Of a stretch of DNA of 47,941 nt, positions 8,098 to 15,914 are shown piece by piece. Source of the DNA: an uncultured Bacteroidota bacterium (GTDB lineage Bacteria; Bacteroidota; Bacteroidia; Flavobacteriales; Flavobacteriaceae); contig CABXRK010000011.1 in the NCBI GenBank assembly GCA_902514625.1, forward strand, positions 1 to 47,941, written 5' to 3'. Within the stretch, counting starts at the first letter, position 1. Each line of letters opens with the position of its first letter. The translations under genes were made by a program, and so were the position numbers. A model generated the notes under the pieces. The model had not been told where the DNA came from. It ran no database searches and saw only the letters and a list, made by a program, of their open reading frames with translations.

Positions 8098-9267
8098 ATG
8101 TTTCAAATTATTAAAATGGGCAAAATAAATATATTGTTTCTATTAATTTATATGATAGTCCAACTTGTTTTTTCTCAAGAGAGAGTAATAACAACTGGAG
8201 TCCCATTTTTGTTAATTACACCTGATGCTAGAGCTGCTGGAATGGGAGATCTTGGTGTTGCTTCTTCAGCAGATGCTTATTCTCAACAGTGGAATCCTGC
8301 AAAATATGTTTTTTTAGAAACAAAATCTGGATTAGGAATAAGTTATACTCCATATTTAAGTAAACTTGTTGATGATATTTTTCTTGCCAACATAACTTTT
8401 TTTAAACGTTCATCAGATAGGAGTTCTTGGGGTTCTAGTTTAAAATATTTTAGTCTTGGAGACATTCAATTCAATGAACTTGTAGGTGGAACTATTGTTG
8501 ATCAAGGATTACAAAGGCCGAATGAATTAACTTTTGATATTTCATATTCATTAATGCTTAGTAAGAAATTTTCAATGGCAGTTTCAGGGAGATTCATTTA
8601 CTCTGATTTAAAAATATCTACTGATATGGATGCTTCTTCAGCATCAAGCGTGGGAATTGATATAACAGGATTTTACAGGAGTAATAGTTTTAATTTTATT
8701 AATAATCCTTCAATTCTTAGAATAGGGTTTAATGTTTCAAATATTGGGCCTAGACTTAAATACGATGAGGGAGGACAAATGAATTTCATTCCAACGAATT
8801 TAAAAATCGGATCTGGAATCACTAGCAGCTTTGATTCAGATAATAGTTTAACATTTAATATAGAATTTAATAAGCTTTTAGTTCCATCTCCAATCGCTTT
8901 TTATGATGACAAAAACAAATTTATAAATTACCGTCAACCCGACATTAATTTTCTAAAAGGTATCATTAATTCATTTAATGATGCTCCAGACGGATTAAAA
9001 GAAGAACTTAAAGAGATTACTTATGCATTAGGTTTAGAATACTCTTTTCAAAATTCATTCTTATTAAGATCAGGTTATTTTAATGAAAGTTTAGATAAAG
9101 GGTCTAGAAGGTTTTTTACTTTAGGTACAGGATTCTCATTGAAATTTTCACAAATAGATATTTCGTATTTGTTTTCTACTTCTAAAATAAGAAATCCACT
9201 TGAAAATACTTTAAGGTTTTCAGTTTCTTTTGATATAGGAGAAAAATCTTTAATTGAGGAACAGTAA
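8098..9267 (+). CDS. porV: Type IX secretion outer-membrane protein PorV (LptO)
   Basis: This 389-residue outer-membrane beta-barrel of the FadL-like type opens with a signal peptide ending near FSQ. It then shows the PorV hallmark TTGVPFLLITPDARAAGMGD and SQQWNPAKYVF. In known type IX systems PorV shuttles C-terminal-domain cargo from the SprA translocon to the PorU sortase. The start at 8098 is the first ATG; MGKINILF at 8116 is an equally credible start, and both leave a complete signal peptide. porU, which precedes porV in Flavobacterium johnsoniae as I recall, is not present. The next gene, pdhA, begins 60 bases downstream. Confidence 0.92.
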   Translation: MFQIIKMGKINILFLLIYMIVQLVFSQERVITTGVPFLLITPDARAAGMGDLGVASSADAYSQQWNPAKYVFLETKSGLGISYTPYLSKLVDDIFLANITFFKRSSDRSSWGSSLKYFSLGDIQFNELVGGTIVDQGLQRPNELTFDISYSLMLSKKFSMAVSGRFIYSDLKISTDMDASSASSVGIDITGFYRSNSFNFINNPSILRIGFNVSNIGPRLKYDEGGQMNFIPTNLKIGSGITSSFDSDNSLTFNIEFNKLLVPSPIAFYDDKNKFINYRQPDINFLKGIINSFNDAPDGLKEELKEITYALGLEYSFQNSFLLRSGYFNESLDKGSRRFFTLGTGFSLKFSQIDISYLFSTSKIRNPLENTLRFSVSFDIGEKSLIEEQ

Positions 9268-9283
9268 TGTTTAAAATTAGTAT

Positions 9284-9291
9284 TATTTTTG
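9284..9291 (+). promoter_or_regulatory. Candidate -7 promoter box for pdhA
   Basis: TATTTTTG matches TAnnTTTG and lies 37 bases upstream of the pdhA ATG in the porV-pdhA gap. No clear -33 element is visible. It would allow pdhA-pdhC to be transcribed separately from porV. Confidence 0.35.
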
Positions 9292-9327
9292 AGAGTGTAA
9301 GTCATGAATTATTATTAATAAGTTTTT

Positions 9328-10329
9328 ATGAAAAAAATAACGAAAGAAACTTATTTAGATTGGTATGAAAATATGCTTTTTTGGAGAAAGTTTGAAGATA
9401 AACTTGCTGCAGTTTATATCCAGCAAAAAGTAAGAGGATTTCTTCACTTATATAATGGTCAAGAAGCCGTATTAGCTGGGGCTCTTCATGCAATGGATCT
9501 GAAAAAGGATAGAATGATAACTGCATATAGAAATCATGTTCAACCTATTGGGATGGGTGTTGATCCGAAAAGGGTAATGGCAGAATTATATGGAAAAGCT
9601 ACTGGCACTTCTGGTGGTTTAGGAGGATCGATGCATATTTTTTCTAAAAAACATAGATTTCATGGTGGACATGGAATTGTGGGTGGTCAAATTCCGCTTG
9701 GAGCTGGAATGGCTTTTGGAGATAAATATTTTGAAAGAGATTCCGTTACTTTGTGTTTTATGGGTGATGGAGCTGTAAGACAAGGATCACTTCATGAAAC
9801 TTTAAATTTATCTACTTTATGGGAGTTACCCGTGGTTTTTATTGTGGAAAATAATGGATATGCTATGGGAACATCTGTAGCTAGAACTGCAAGTCATCAA
9901 GAAATATGGAAATTGGGACTCGGATATGAAATGCCCTGTGGAGCAGTAGATGGGATGAATCCCGAATTAGTTTCAAAGGCTTTGTATAAAGCTATTTCTC
10001 ATGCAAGATCTAATAAAGGCCCATCTTTTTTAGAAATGAAAACTTATAGATATAGAGGCCATTCTATGTCTGATGCTCAACATTATAGAACAAAAAAAGA
10101 AGTTGAAGAATATAAAAAAATTGACCCAATTTCTCAGGTTAAAGAAATTATTCTCAAGAAAAAATTTTCTACTATAAAAAATTTAGAGAAGATTGAGGCA
10201 AAGATTAAGACTAAAGTTCAGGAGTGTGAAAAGTTTGCAGAAGAATCACCATATCCTGAAAAAAGGGTAATGTACGATGCAGTATATGAACAAGAGAATT
10301 ATCCTTTTTTAAAACATAAATTGAGTTAA
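9328..10329 (+). CDS. pdhA: Pyruvate dehydrogenase E1 component, alpha subunit
   Basis: The 333-residue protein is the thiamine-diphosphate E1 alpha subunit. The TPP-binding motif runs from GDG (146-148) to ENNGYAMG (about 174-181), and the regulatory-loop-like region RYRGHSMSDAQHYR follows. With E1 beta and E2 it converts pyruvate to acetyl-CoA in the cytoplasm. Only 2 bases separate it from pdhC (E2). The E1 beta gene is not in this window, so it must lie elsewhere, as is usual in flavobacteria. PdhA and PdhC next to PorV is a conserved flavobacterial neighbourhood, without an obvious functional link. Confidence 0.95.
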   Translation: MKKITKETYLDWYENMLFWRKFEDKLAAVYIQQKVRGFLHLYNGQEAVLAGALHAMDLKKDRMITAYRNHVQPIGMGVDPKRVMAELYGKATGTSGGLGGSMHIFSKKHRFHGGHGIVGGQIPLGAGMAFGDKYFERDSVTLCFMGDGAVRQGSLHETLNLSTLWELPVVFIVENNGYAMGTSVARTASHQEIWKLGLGYEMPCGAVDGMNPELVSKALYKAISHARSNKGPSFLEMKTYRYRGHSMSDAQHYRTKKEVEEYKKIDPISQVKEIILKKKFSTIKNLEKIEAKIKTKVQECEKFAEESPYPEKRVMYDAVYEQENYPFLKHKLS

Positions 10330-10331
10330 TT

Positions 10332-11942
10332 ATGGCCGAAATAATTAATATGCCTCGTTTAAGTGATACTATGGAAGAAGGAACTGTTGTCAAATGGTTT
10401 AAAAAAACTGGAGATAAAGTTAATGAAGGCGATATATTGGCTGAAATTGAAACAGACAAAGCTACAATGGAATTTGAGTCTTTTAATTCTGGAATTTTAC
10501 TTCATATTGGAATTAATGAAGGAGAATCTGCTCTAGTAGATAGTTTATTAGCTATTATTGGAGATAAAGATGAAGATGTATCCTCTTTAATTTCTGGTAA
10601 AAAAGAAAATATTGAGGTCCTTGATGAGAGCAAGAATATAAAAATGCCTGTATCAAATTCTGAAAGTTCAAATAAATTTGAAGTAATTAATATGCCTCGT
10701 TTAAGTGATACAATGGAAAAAGGCACTGTTGTTAAATGGTTTAAGAAAATTGGAGAAAAAGTTAATGAAGGTGATATATTGGCTGAAATTGAAACAGACA
10801 AAGCTACAATGGAATTTGAGTCTTTTAATTCTGGAATTTTACTTCATATTGGAATTAATGAAGGAGAATCTGGTCCAGTAGATACTATTTTAGCTATAAT
10901 AGGTGAAAAAGGAGCTGATTTTGCAGGAGTTTTAACTGCTCAGCCCAGTATTGATTCAATTTCTCAAAAAAGTGAAATAGATCCGAAAGAAATCCAAGTT
11001 GAAACTTTAATTAAAGAAAATGAAATTACTTCTTCCGACAATGATTTTAATTCTGTTGAAAAAAAAGAAAAAATAAATCAAGAGGCCAAAACCAGCATTT
11101 CAAATCAACGAAAATTAGCATCTCCTTTAGCTAAAAAAATAGCTAAAGAAAAAGGTCTAGACATTAATTTAATTAAAGGTTCAGGAGATGGGGGTAGAGT
11201 AATTAAAAGAGATATAGTGAATTTTCAATATAAACCTACGGATATAAGTAAATCTCAAATTGAATCAATAAAGGAGATTTCTAATAGTCAAATGCGTAAA
11301 ACTATTGCTAAAAGGCTATCTTCATCTAAATTTACTGCTCCTCATTATTATTTGTCTGTTGAGTTTGATATGGATAATTGCATTTCTTTTAGAAATCAAC
11401 TTAATTCTTTTTCTGAAAATAAGATTTCATTTAATGATATTTTAATTAAGGCAACAGCTTTGTCTTTAGCTAAGCATCCGGATGTAAATTCAACATGGTA
11501 TGATGATAAAATTGTCCATCATAATCATGTTCATATGGGAGTAGCTGTTGCTGTTTCTGAAGGATTAGTAGTTCCAGTACTTCGTTTTGCTGATCAGGAA
11601 AATATATCTCAAATTGGGATTAAAGTTAAAGACTTTGCCTCTAGAGCTAGAGAAAAAAAATTAACGCAATCTGAAATTGAGGGAAGTACTTTTACTATTT
11701 CTAATCTTGGCATGTTTGGTATAAAAGAGTTTACCTCTATAATTAATCAGCCAAATTCTGCTATTCTATCTGTTGGATCTATAATGAAAAAACCTGTTGT
11801 TAAAGAAGGTGAAATAGTAATTGGAAATACAATGAAATTAACTTTAGCCTGTGATCATCGATCCGTAGATGGTGCAACTGGATCAAGATTTTTAGAAACT
11901 TTAAAATTGTTTGTTGAAAATCCTGCTACTATTTTGTTATAA
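10332..11942 (+). CDS. pdhC: Pyruvate dehydrogenase E2, dihydrolipoamide acetyltransferase with two lipoyl domains
   Basis: The 536-residue E2 has two tandem lipoyl domains (about residues 1-80 and 117-195), each with the lipoylation site ETDKATMEF. A peripheral-subunit-binding domain (ASPLAKKIAKEKGLDINLI, about 260-290) and the catalytic domain follow, with the active-site motif H509-D513 in DHRSVDG near the C-terminus. It transfers the acetyl group to CoA in the pyruvate dehydrogenase complex. The two lipoyl domains share a 100-base stretch that is identical at nucleotide level, pointing to recent duplication or ongoing gene conversion. It starts 2 bases after pdhA and is cotranscribed with it. 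Confidence 0.95.
   Translation: MAEIINMPRLSDTMEEGTVVKWFKKTGDKVNEGDILAEIETDKATMEFESFNSGILLHIGINEGESALVDSLLAIIGDKDEDVSSLISGKKENIEVLDESKNIKMPVSNSESSNKFEVINMPRLSDTMEKGTVVKWFKKIGEKVNEGDILAEIETDKATMEFESFNSGILLHIGINEGESGPVDTILAIIGEKGADFAGVLTAQPSIDSISQKSEIDPKEIQVETLIKENEITSSDNDFNSVEKKEKINQEAKTSISNQRKLASPLAKKIAKEKGLDINLIKGSGDGGRVIKRDIVNFQYKPTDISKSQIESIKEISNSQMRKTIAKRLSSSKFTAPHYYLSVEFDMDNCISFRNQLNSFSENKISFNDILIKATALSLAKHPDVNSTWYDDKIVHHNHVHMGVAVAVSEGLVVPVLRFADQENISQIGIKVKDFASRAREKKLTQSEIEGSTFTISNLGMFGIKEFTSIINQPNSAILSVGSIMKKPVVKEGEIVIGNTMKLTLACDHRSVDGATGSRFLETLKLFVENPATILL
10431..10530 (+). repeat. Lipoyl-domain direct repeat, copy 1 (inside pdhC)
   Basis: This 100-base segment of the first lipoyl domain is identical to 10773-10872 in the second, at an offset of 342 bases (114 codons). 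Identity includes third codon positions, whereas the flanking lipoyl sequence has diverged at silent and coding sites. Confidence 0.9.
10773..10872 (+). repeat. Lipoyl-domain direct repeat, copy 2 (inside pdhC)
   Basis: This is the second copy of the 100-base perfect direct repeat (first copy at 10431-10530). It encodes the lipoyl-lysine hairpin and the following strands. Being in frame and a multiple of three apart, recombination between copies would remove one lipoyl domain without a frameshift. Confidence 0.9.
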
Positions 11943-11983
11943 TTAATATTTTAATAAAAAAGAATTAAGTGCAATATTGAGAG

Positions 11984-12658
11984 ATGAAAACTATTTTAAT
12001 AACAGGTTCAAGTAGTGGAATTGGAAGAGAAACAGCAATATTAGCAGCTAAAAAAGGAAATAAAGTTATCGCTATTTCAAGAAATATTTCAGAATTAAAT
12101 AATATCAAGAATATTAAGCCATTTTCAGTTGATCTTTCTGATAAAAAATCAATTAAAGATTTTATTAAAAAAATAAAGAAGAATTCTATAACAATTGATG
12201 TACTTATTAATAATGCTGGGTTACTTGAAAAGATGCCTTTTTCAAGATCTGGTTTTGATGTTTTTGAAAAAGTTTATAGAGTAAATGTTTTTGGACTATC
12301 AGAAATAACAAGATTAATATTACCATTTATTAAAAAAAATGGACATGTAGTTAATATTTCAAGTATAGGCGGAGTTCAAGGGAGTCAAAAGTTTTCTGGT
12401 TTAAGTGCTTATAGTAGTAGTAAGGCTGCAGTTATTGGATTGACTGAACTTTTAGCAGAAGAATTTAAAGATTCAGGTCCAGCATTTAATGCTCTTGCTA
12501 TTGGATCTGTTCAGACAGAAATGCTTAATAAGGCTTTTCCTGGTTATAAAGCTAATGTTTCTCCTGGAGAATTTGCCTCATATCTTTTAGAATTCTCCTT
12601 AAATGGACACAATCTGTATAATGGTAAAGTTCTTTCAGTTTCTTTAAGTACTCCATAA
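11984..12658 (+). CDS. Short-chain dehydrogenase/reductase (SDR) family oxidoreductase
   Basis: A classical SDR of 224 residues. The nucleotide-binding motif TGSSSGIG is at 7-14, NNAG at about 76-79, the catalytic serine in NISSIGG (about 126), and the YxxxK pair is Y143 and K147 in SAYSSSKAAV. These show an active NAD(P)-dependent reductase, but the substrate cannot be told. It lies 41 bases after pdhC and 7 bases before the SprT-like gene, and is likely cotranscribed through to manC. At 224 residues it is slightly short for the family (about 250), with a shortened C-terminal substrate region. Confidence 0.88.
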   Translation: MKTILITGSSSGIGRETAILAAKKGNKVIAISRNISELNNIKNIKPFSVDLSDKKSIKDFIKKIKKNSITIDVLINNAGLLEKMPFSRSGFDVFEKVYRVNVFGLSEITRLILPFIKKNGHVVNISSIGGVQGSQKFSGLSAYSSSKAAVIGLTELLAEEFKDSGPAFNALAIGSVQTEMLNKAFPGYKANVSPGEFASYLLEFSLNGHNLYNGKVLSVSLSTP

Positions 12659-12665
12659 CTTTTTT

Positions 12666-13262
12666 ATGATTTTAATTAAAGAAGCTATTCCTATCTCCTC
12701 AGTTGAAATTGTTAATTCATATCTTTTGAAATGGAACGTTAATATTAAGATAGTAAAGAAGCGTAAATCTAAACATGGAGATTTTAAAATTAAAAAAGAT
12801 GGAAGTCACGAAATCACAATAAATAATTCTCAAAATAAATATCGATTTTTAATTACATTAATTCACGAATTATCTCATTATATTGCTTTTAATGATTATG
12901 GATATAAAATAAAGCCTCATGGAATTGAATGGAAAAGAACATACAAAAAAAATATGCTTCCTTTATTAAATCCTTTAATTTTTCCTGATAAATTATTGTC
13001 TCTTCTTGCTAATCATATGAAAAATCCAAAAGCTAGCAGTGATTCTGATTTTAACCTTACTTTAGAATTAAAAAAGTATGATATTAAGTCAGATAAGGTT
13101 TTTATCTTTGAATTAATTAATGGAACTATATTTATTTTAGATAATGGAAGGAAATTTAAAAAAATTAAAAAAAGACAAAAGAGGTACGAATGTCTAGAAT
13201 TGAAAAGTGGTAAAATTTTTTTATTTAGTCCCCATGCAGAAGTATTAGTTTTAAAAGAATAA
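12666..13262 (+). CDS. SprT-like zinc metalloprotein
   Basis: This 198-residue protein has the gluzincin motif HELSH (H67, E68, H71) and a likely third ligand H85 in KPHGIEWKRTY, the arrangement of SprT/Spartan-like domains. The C-terminal part, rich in lysine and hydrophobic beta strands, resembles the ribbon-like extension of bacterial SprT-like proteins but lacks a clear CxxC zinc ribbon. The eukaryotic relative cleaves DNA-protein crosslinks; the bacterial role is uncertain. The neighbour manC starts 5 bases later. I recall SprT-like and mannose-1-phosphate guanylyltransferase genes side by side in other flavobacteria. Confidence 0.82.
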   Translation: MILIKEAIPISSVEIVNSYLLKWNVNIKIVKKRKSKHGDFKIKKDGSHEITINNSQNKYRFLITLIHELSHYIAFNDYGYKIKPHGIEWKRTYKKNMLPLLNPLIFPDKLLSLLANHMKNPKASSDSDFNLTLELKKYDIKSDKVFIFELINGTIFILDNGRKFKKIKKRQKRYECLELKSGKIFLFSPHAEVLVLKE

Positions 13263-13267
13263 ATAAT

Positions 13268-14344
13268 ATGCATAAAAATAATTACGTTTTAATAATTGCT
13301 GGAGGTATAGGAAGCAGGTTTTGGCCAGTTAGTAGAGTAGAAAATCCTAAACAATTTCAGGATTTCATGGGGAGGGGAAAAACTTTGATTCAAGAAACTT
13401 ATGATAGGGTTATAGAATTTACACCGAAAGAAAATATTTTTATATTAACTAATAAATTATATAAAAAAAAAGTTGTTAAACAAATAAAAGGAATTGTAGA
13501 TTCCAGGATAGTTTTGGAACCATCAATTAGAAATACTGCCCCCTGCATTTTGTATGCCTCTCTCAAAATAAAAAAAATTAATCCTTCTGCTAAAATTGTT
13601 GTTACACCAAGTGATCATTTAATTGATGATAAAACTGCATTTAAGTCTAATATTCTCCAAGCTCTTAATTACATTAGCCTATCAAATAGACTTGTGACTT
13701 TTGGAATTATACCTACTAGACCTGAAACTGGATATGGTTATATACAGTTTGAAAAAAGTGAAGGAAAAATTTATAGAGTTAAAAAATTTATTGAAAAACC
13801 TAAATTAAGTGATGCAAAAAAATATTTGAAATCCCAAAATTATATGTGGAATTCTGGAATTTTTGTGTGGAAAGTTGACGACATTATTGATGCTTTTAAG
13901 AAGTATCAATCTAAAATGTTTAAAATCTTATCAAATGGAATGATTTTTTTTAATACTGTTGACGAAAAAAAATTTATTGATAAAAATTATCATAAACTTG
14001 ACAATATTTCAATCGATTATGCTATTATGGAGAAAACGAATAATTGTTCAACAATTAAAGCTGATTTTAAATGGAATGATCTTGGCAGATGGGGAGCTAT
14101 CTATGATTTGTCTAGAAAGGATAGTAAAGAAAATGTAATAATTGGCTCAAAGGGAATATTTAACAATCTTAAAGGGAATTTTATTTTTAATGAATCTGAT
14201 CGTTTGTTTGTGGCTGAAGGACTTGAGAATAAAGTAATTATTATAACAAATGATTTATTACTTATTTATCCAAAAGGAGATGATGAAAAATTAAAGACGA
14301 TTGTAGAAGAAGTTAAAAATAGATTTGGTAAAAAATTCAATTAG
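13268..14344 (+). CDS. manC: Mannose-1-phosphate guanylyltransferase
   Basis: The 358-residue nucleotidyltransferase carries the signature GGIGSRFWP (12-20) followed by ENPKQF, PSDHLI (substrate aspartate) and EKPKL/MWNSGIF motifs. It makes GDP-mannose from mannose-1-phosphate and GTP, for glycan or lipopolysaccharide synthesis in the cytoplasm. The length matches the single-domain form without the C-terminal mannose-6-phosphate isomerase. Its stop codon overlaps the stop of the convergent mlaF gene by four bases (TTAG at 14341-14344), so no terminator separates them. Confidence 0.93.
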   Translation: MHKNNYVLIIAGGIGSRFWPVSRVENPKQFQDFMGRGKTLIQETYDRVIEFTPKENIFILTNKLYKKKVVKQIKGIVDSRIVLEPSIRNTAPCILYASLKIKKINPSAKIVVTPSDHLIDDKTAFKSNILQALNYISLSNRLVTFGIIPTRPETGYGYIQFEKSEGKIYRVKKFIEKPKLSDAKKYLKSQNYMWNSGIFVWKVDDIIDAFKKYQSKMFKILSNGMIFFNTVDEKKFIDKNYHKLDNISIDYAIMEKTNNCSTIKADFKWNDLGRWGAIYDLSRKDSKENVIIGSKGIFNNLKGNFIFNESDRLFVAEGLENKVIIITNDLLLIYPKGDDEKLKTIVEEVKNRFGKKFN

Positions 14345-15114
14345 TTATTATCTTGTTCATTAAGATATACTTTTCTTATTTTTTTATATAACTCTGATGA
14401 ATATACAAACTTTGTGACAGATTGATTTTCAGTTTTAAAAATTTCTTTGTTTGTGCCCTCCCATTTTTTTGATCCATTTTCTAAAAAAATTATTTTTTCC
14501 CCTATTTCCATAACGGAATTCATGTCATGACTATTTATAACTGTTGTAATATTATATTCTTTAGTTATTTCTTGAATAAGATTATCAATTATTATTGAAG
14601 TTTTTGGATCTAGACCAGAATTCGGTTCATCACAGAATAAATATTTGGGATTCATTACTATAGCTCTTGCGATAGCTACTCTTTTTTTCATACCACCGGA
14701 TAATTCTGAAGGCAATTTATTATTTGAATTAATTAAGTTAACTCTTCTAATTGCAATATTAGCTCTTTCAACGATTTCATCTTTAGGCTTATTTGTAAAC
14801 ATTTTCATTGGGAATATAACATTTTCTTCTACAGTCATTGAATCAAATAAAGCACTACCTTGAAAAACCATTCCGATATCTTGTCTAAGTTTTGCTCTTT
14901 CTTTTTGACCCATTGAATAGAGGAAGCTTTTTTCAAATTGAATTTTGCCCTGATCAATTTTAATAAGACCAAGAATACATTTTATAAGTACTGTTTTTCC
15001 TGATCCACTTTGACCTATAATTAAATTAGTTTTTCCTTTTTCGAAAATGGTTGATATTTTTTTTAAAATGATAGAATCACCGAATGACTTTAAAATGTTC
15101 TCTATTTTTATCAT
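14341..15114 (-). CDS. mlaF: ABC transporter ATP-binding protein, MlaF type
   Basis: This 257-residue ATPase has Walker A GQSGSGKT (34-41), the signature LSGGMKKRVAIARA (about 138-151), Walker B YLFCDEPNSGLDP and the switch histidine in INSHDMNS. MKKR after LSGG is typical of the Mla/MCE lipid transporter subfamily. With MlaE it forms the inner-membrane complex that moves phospholipids between membranes to maintain outer-membrane asymmetry. One base separates it from mlaE upstream. No MCE (MlaD) gene follows, because the convergent manC gene begins immediately. Confidence 0.92.
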   Translation of the reverse strand: MIKIENILKSFGDSIILKKISTIFEKGKTNLIIGQSGSGKTVLIKCILGLIKIDQGKIQFEKSFLYSMGQKERAKLRQDIGMVFQGSALFDSMTVEENVIFPMKMFTNKPKDEIVERANIAIRRVNLINSNNKLPSELSGGMKKRVAIARAIVMNPKYLFCDEPNSGLDPKTSIIIDNLIQEITKEYNITTVINSHDMNSVMEIGEKIIFLENGSKKWEGTNKEIFKTENQSVTKFVYSSELYKKIRKVYLNEQDNN

Positions 15115-15115
15115 T

Positions 15116-15853
15116 TTAAGTTAATAGAAGATTAGTAATTAATGAATTAGCAATAATTATTGCAACACTAGTCCAAATAAATGAAGTAGTACTTGCTTTT
15201 CCAACACCAAGAGCTCCACCCTTCATAAAATATCCATGATATGAAGGAATAGTGGCAAGAAGTATAGCAAAAATAAATGTTTTTATAAAAGCATAAAAAA
15301 TATGAAAAGGAATAAAATCTAATTGAAGTCCTTCAATAAAATCAGAGTGAGAAGCAAATCCTCCGTTAATACTCGCAATATATCCTCCAAAAATTCCTAG
15401 AGCCATTGAAATAGTAATTAAAAAAGGGAAAAGTGTAAGTGCTATTATCTTAGGGAAAATCAGATAGTTATATGTGTTAACTCCCATAACCTCTAATGCA
15501 TCGATTTGCTCTGTAACCCTCATGGTGCCAATGCTTGAGGTGATATATGATCCAACTTTTCCAGCCATAATCACTGAAATAAATGTTGGAGAAAATTCTA
15601 AAATCATTGACTGGCGAGTGGTGAAACCTATTAAATAGGTTGGCAATAAAGGATTATCAATATTGATTGCTGTTTGAATTGCAATAACACCCCCAACAAA
15701 AAATGATAAAAAGGATACAATACCTATAGAGCTTATTATTAAGTCATCAATCTCTCTAAAAATTAAATTTTTCAGCATTTTCCATTTGGTAAATTTCCCA
15801 AATGTTTTTTGAATCATTAAAAAGTATCTGCCTAAATGTAAAAAAAGTTTCAT
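15116..15853 (-). CDS. mlaE: ABC transporter permease, MlaE type
   Basis: The 245-residue membrane protein has about five or six hydrophobic segments and the MlaE-family pattern: FFVGGVIAIQTA early, VIMAGKVGSYITSSIGTMRVTEQIDALEVMGV in the middle, then a conserved end with SLITNLLLT. It is the membrane partner of MlaF in phospholipid transport across the envelope. A KAS III gene lies 61 bases upstream on the same strand, so cotranscription is possible. A 12-base perfect palindrome GATAAATTTATC (15893-15904) lies in that gap, but it is AT-rich and may be chance. Confidence 0.92.
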   Translation of the reverse strand: MKLFLHLGRYFLMIQKTFGKFTKWKMLKNLIFREIDDLIISSIGIVSFLSFFVGGVIAIQTAINIDNPLLPTYLIGFTTRQSMILEFSPTFISVIMAGKVGSYITSSIGTMRVTEQIDALEVMGVNTYNYLIFPKIIALTLFPFLITISMALGIFGGYIASINGGFASHSDFIEGLQLDFIPFHIFYAFIKTFIFAILLATIPSYHGYFMKGGALGVGKASTTSFIWTSVAIIIANSLITNLLLT

Positions 15854-15914
15854 GATATAAATTTACAAGAAACTATCTGATTATTAGCAAAAGATAAATT
15901 TATCAGTAATAAAA

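Noticed and set aside
9267-9368. A short plus-strand frame in the porV-pdhA gap that could be a relic of cdd
   Set aside because: Its 33-codon translation has no cytidine deaminase motif (no HAE or PCxxC) and it overlaps pdhA in another frame.
10211-10801. Two minus-strand open frames with near-identical peptides within pdhC
   Set aside because: They are antisense shadows of the two duplicated lipoyl domains; their similarity is explained by the direct repeat.
15893-15904. Perfect 12-base palindrome GATAAATTTATC upstream of mlaE
   Set aside because: It is short and almost all A/T, so it is readily expected by chance at this base composition; there is no second copy by a related gene that I noticed.
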